From NCBI GenBank assembly GCA_036785705.1, contig JAWUZG010000032.1:17479501-17543500 (forward strand): a stretch of DNA of 64,000 nt, given 5' to 3'. Origin of the DNA: Acanthornis magna (Eukaryota > Chordata > Aves > Passeriformes > Acanthizidae). The notes beneath the pieces were generated by a model. The model did not search any database. It was not told the origin of the DNA and saw only the letters and a program-made list of their open reading frames with translations. Shown in pieces: positions 61,438 through 64,000 of the stretch (its first letter is position 1; every line of letters starts with the position of its first letter). Made by a program: the position numbers and the translations under genes.

Positions 61438-64000
61438 GACCTCTATTGACTGCACAGGAGGCAGGACAGAGAATTAAAATCCAGGGCGATCTCCACAGGA
61501 GAAGGACAGGGTAACCTTGTTTTGTGGCTCCTCTGCTGTTCATTAGTTTCATGGCTTAATTCCTATCTCTTGCTAGCAGGGCCCGGCAGCTTTGTCCTTT
61601 CAGCAGCTGAAGTCACGCTGCCTCATCACCGTTCACCAAAGGTTGCTGAACGAGTGTTGCCAGTTTCTTTCTCTTCAAGATGAAGCCTGCCAGCTCAGTT
61701 ATGTCCTTCAGTGAGCATGAATGTCTAGTTGTGAAATAATCAGTCATTGTTGTCTCTATTGAGGTGTGATTCGTTGCTCAGAGAGTAGGTGAAGCAATAC
61801 AAGGCAAGACAAAACTGTTTTAATGATTCTCCTCTAAAAGTCTCTATGGAGTATGTTCAGTGCATCTGTCTAATCTAACTGTCCCCATAGGCAATACGAG
61901 AAGTAGCAGCAGCACTGAGGGAATAGCACACACCTCAGGTTTCATTGAAACATTTAATTTCATCCCATCCTGCCCCACTAAAAACATATTGACACTTTTA
62001 AAGAACATTGCTTGAATTAAAGAGGGGACTCTGTTGGGAGAAAAAAGTTGACTTACCAAGTGATGAAACACATGCAATTTTAATCTCACCCAGAACAATT
62101 GAAAATAATGGCAAATAATATAGAAATTTTCACAGGGAGAAAATCCAAAAATGGCATTCTTGCATATATTTCTGAGTTGTATCCAAATTTCTGGTGCTTA
62201 GCAAGTTACCAAACATCAATAGAGACACAGCAGCTTTATCTACATATGTTTTTAGTTTATGGAAAATGTGAATATATTTGGTTTATAGTGTGTCTTTCAC
62301 TGTGTACTAAGATAAGTTAACATTTTAAAGATATATTTTTTCTTCCTAGTAAATGCTTGCATATGGATACATTAAACATCTCCACCACCATTCAGAAGAT
62401 GTACAGTAATTTGTTAATTTGTGGTATTGGGATCAGGTGTCTGAGCTCATGACTTATTCTCAAACCTCCATGAATTAATAAATAAGGATCCTGGCCAACT
62501 AGCCCTCGATTTTTCCATGGCATCTGCATTGACAAATAAAGCTGTGAAACATTTTGCATTGTCGATTACTAACAGTTACGGTGCTCCTCTGGTACATTAG
62601 TTAGAGTAATTTGGGTTTTAGAACAAAAATGAGTTTCTATAACACAGACACACAAAATGAATATCAGAGAAATCAATCAAAGTGTAATAAACTTTTATTA
62701 AAAAAAGACATCACTCTCTGGCAATTCATAAAACAAGTCCCCAAATCTGTATAGACAGTACAAATAAACATAAAATGATACTTTAAGGGCATAATGGAGG
62801 GTTCTGTCAACAACAATAAGAAAACAAAGCATAGACGTATGTTTGTGAAAGAAATTGCACATTTTCTGTTGTTCAGAAAGCCTTTGGCATTTCTTTTTGA
62901 TAAAAAAGGAGTACAAAATGCAAGAAATTAGTTTCTCATCTGAGTAATGCCTTTTTAGTTTCTCCTTTCTATTCTATCAAATTTGTCCTTGATAATCTGA
63001 GTGGGTCTTGATACTCTGTGAGGGTTTTTGAACTTGCTGGAGTACTTTAAGCTAACCCTAAATGTCTGGGACTTGGCCATATACCTAGGTTCAGCAGAGC
63101 CCACTCTGTTCCTAGAGCACTATTTCTGTAAGACAGAAGCCTCATTTTTGCTTAAACAATATATTTCAAGCTAACCCTTTTCCAAAAATTACAATTTTTA
63201 ATTCTGTGAAATGGTGCTGGTATAATGTGTGTTATTAAAATCACTGTTCTTTATTTTGTTTTCTTTTTCAGTTCATTTTAAGTATAAAGTTACCAAAGCC
63301 CTACATCATATTTGGGTCAAAAGATAATCAGTTGAAAAGGGATGTTTATTTAATAATTATCCTTAGAAAATGAATATGAGGGCAGAAGGGTGAATTGCAG
63401 GTCACTTAATCAGAATTTGAGCCTTATATTAATTGAACACTTGGATTTAACTCCTAACTCACAAAAGACTTCGACTTTTGAACTAGTAGTACCTAAAATT
63501 AAATAGTCAATGTTTTTATCCTAGGAGGTATTTATTTTAGAGCAGGTTTAAGGAGTAGGGAAAAAAAACCCCTCCATAATGAAAGAAAAATGAGCAATAC
63601 CTGATTTTTTCCTGAAAAAAAAAGAAAGGAAAAAGCAAGGCTCAGAGGCCAGCAATACAAAGGCCTTCATGGATCTTCCATCTGGACCACACTGAAATCT
63701 GTGTTGCCAAAAAGACCTACCTGGTGATCACCTCAGCCTCTCTCAGATACATGGTATTTTCTTATATTCCTTCTCTCTCATCCTGCTTCATTACTTCTTT
63801 CCTTCTTAGTTTTCTGTCTTTTTTCCATTGCCCTGAATACGTTACTTCCTTTCTTTGTCAGGATTCAGACAAGATGGCAATTAAAAGACATTTCCAATGG
63901 AAAAAAAAAAGGACTTCAAACTTGTCTCAGTTGCCTACTCGACTTTGACTTCTCATCTGTTGTTCCTAGTAACAGCTCTCTGGGTGACTTTAGGCTTTAG
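61438..64000. other. Non-coding sequence, nothing assigned
   Basis: No gene is recognised. On the minus strand an AATAAA signal lies near 62690, followed by an A/T-rich stretch. This could be a 3' UTR end or mere composition, and no upstream minus-strand coding exon supports it. 61560-61740 is a less AT-rich unique-looking block. The rest is AT-rich with homopolymer A runs near 63613 and 63900. Confidence 0.5.

Noticed and set aside
62670..62960. Possible minus-strand 3' UTR end with AATAAA near 62690
   Set aside because: Hexamers of this type are frequent in AT-rich DNA and no minus-strand coding exon is recognisable upstream.

Overview
The window looks like gene-poor, AT-rich nuclear DNA from a bird. 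I found no exon chain, CpG-island promoter, tRNA, rRNA, CRISPR array or bacterial-style operon. The organism call rests on the repeats: the youngest LINEs are CR1 elements whose 3' tails decay from the avian octamer family (ATTCTATG-like), and there is a solo LTR of the avian ERVL type. Beneath these lie older amniote fossils: MIR-like CORE-SINEs, a CR1 family ending in an ATTCTTATG-like motif, and short repeats seen across sauropsids. All family names come from remembered consensus patterns; no database was searched.

Layout: 1-11460 holds no recognisable gene, only short tandem duplications, a pyrimidine tract and one block that resembles a conserved enhancer. 11461-13723 is a cluster of three independent CR1 fragments (+, -, +). 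15961-19165 holds two MIR-like SINEs flanking an old CR1 copy. 19166-30039 is mostly unassigned, with one amniote repeat and a T/G-rich low-complexity block. A nearly complete antisense SINE lies at 30040-30300. 30301-42217 is unassigned sequence with a short inverted amniote repeat (35484-35554) and a 15-bp direct repeat bracketing a 166-bp segment (32733-32928). CR1 copies follow at 42218-42768 (-), 44520-45240 (+, with broken remains of the reverse-transcriptase ORF C terminus), 52108-52480 (+) and 61228-61437 (-). The solo ERVL-type LTR is at 59051-59640.

The open reading frames are short, and nearly all look like chance. The only recognisable coding remnants belong to CR1 ORF2 (about 11461-11576, 12000-12665 and 44530-45149). 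Several non-repetitive stretches (1-330, 29580-29830, 35560-36200, 44040-44400, 49960-50130, 55030-55420) have the texture of conserved non-coding elements, which only an alignment can test. I did not find a previously undescribed system. The observations most worth checking are the LTR boundaries, the 15-bp direct repeat, the CNE-like blocks and one possible cysteine-containing exon at 47374-47487.
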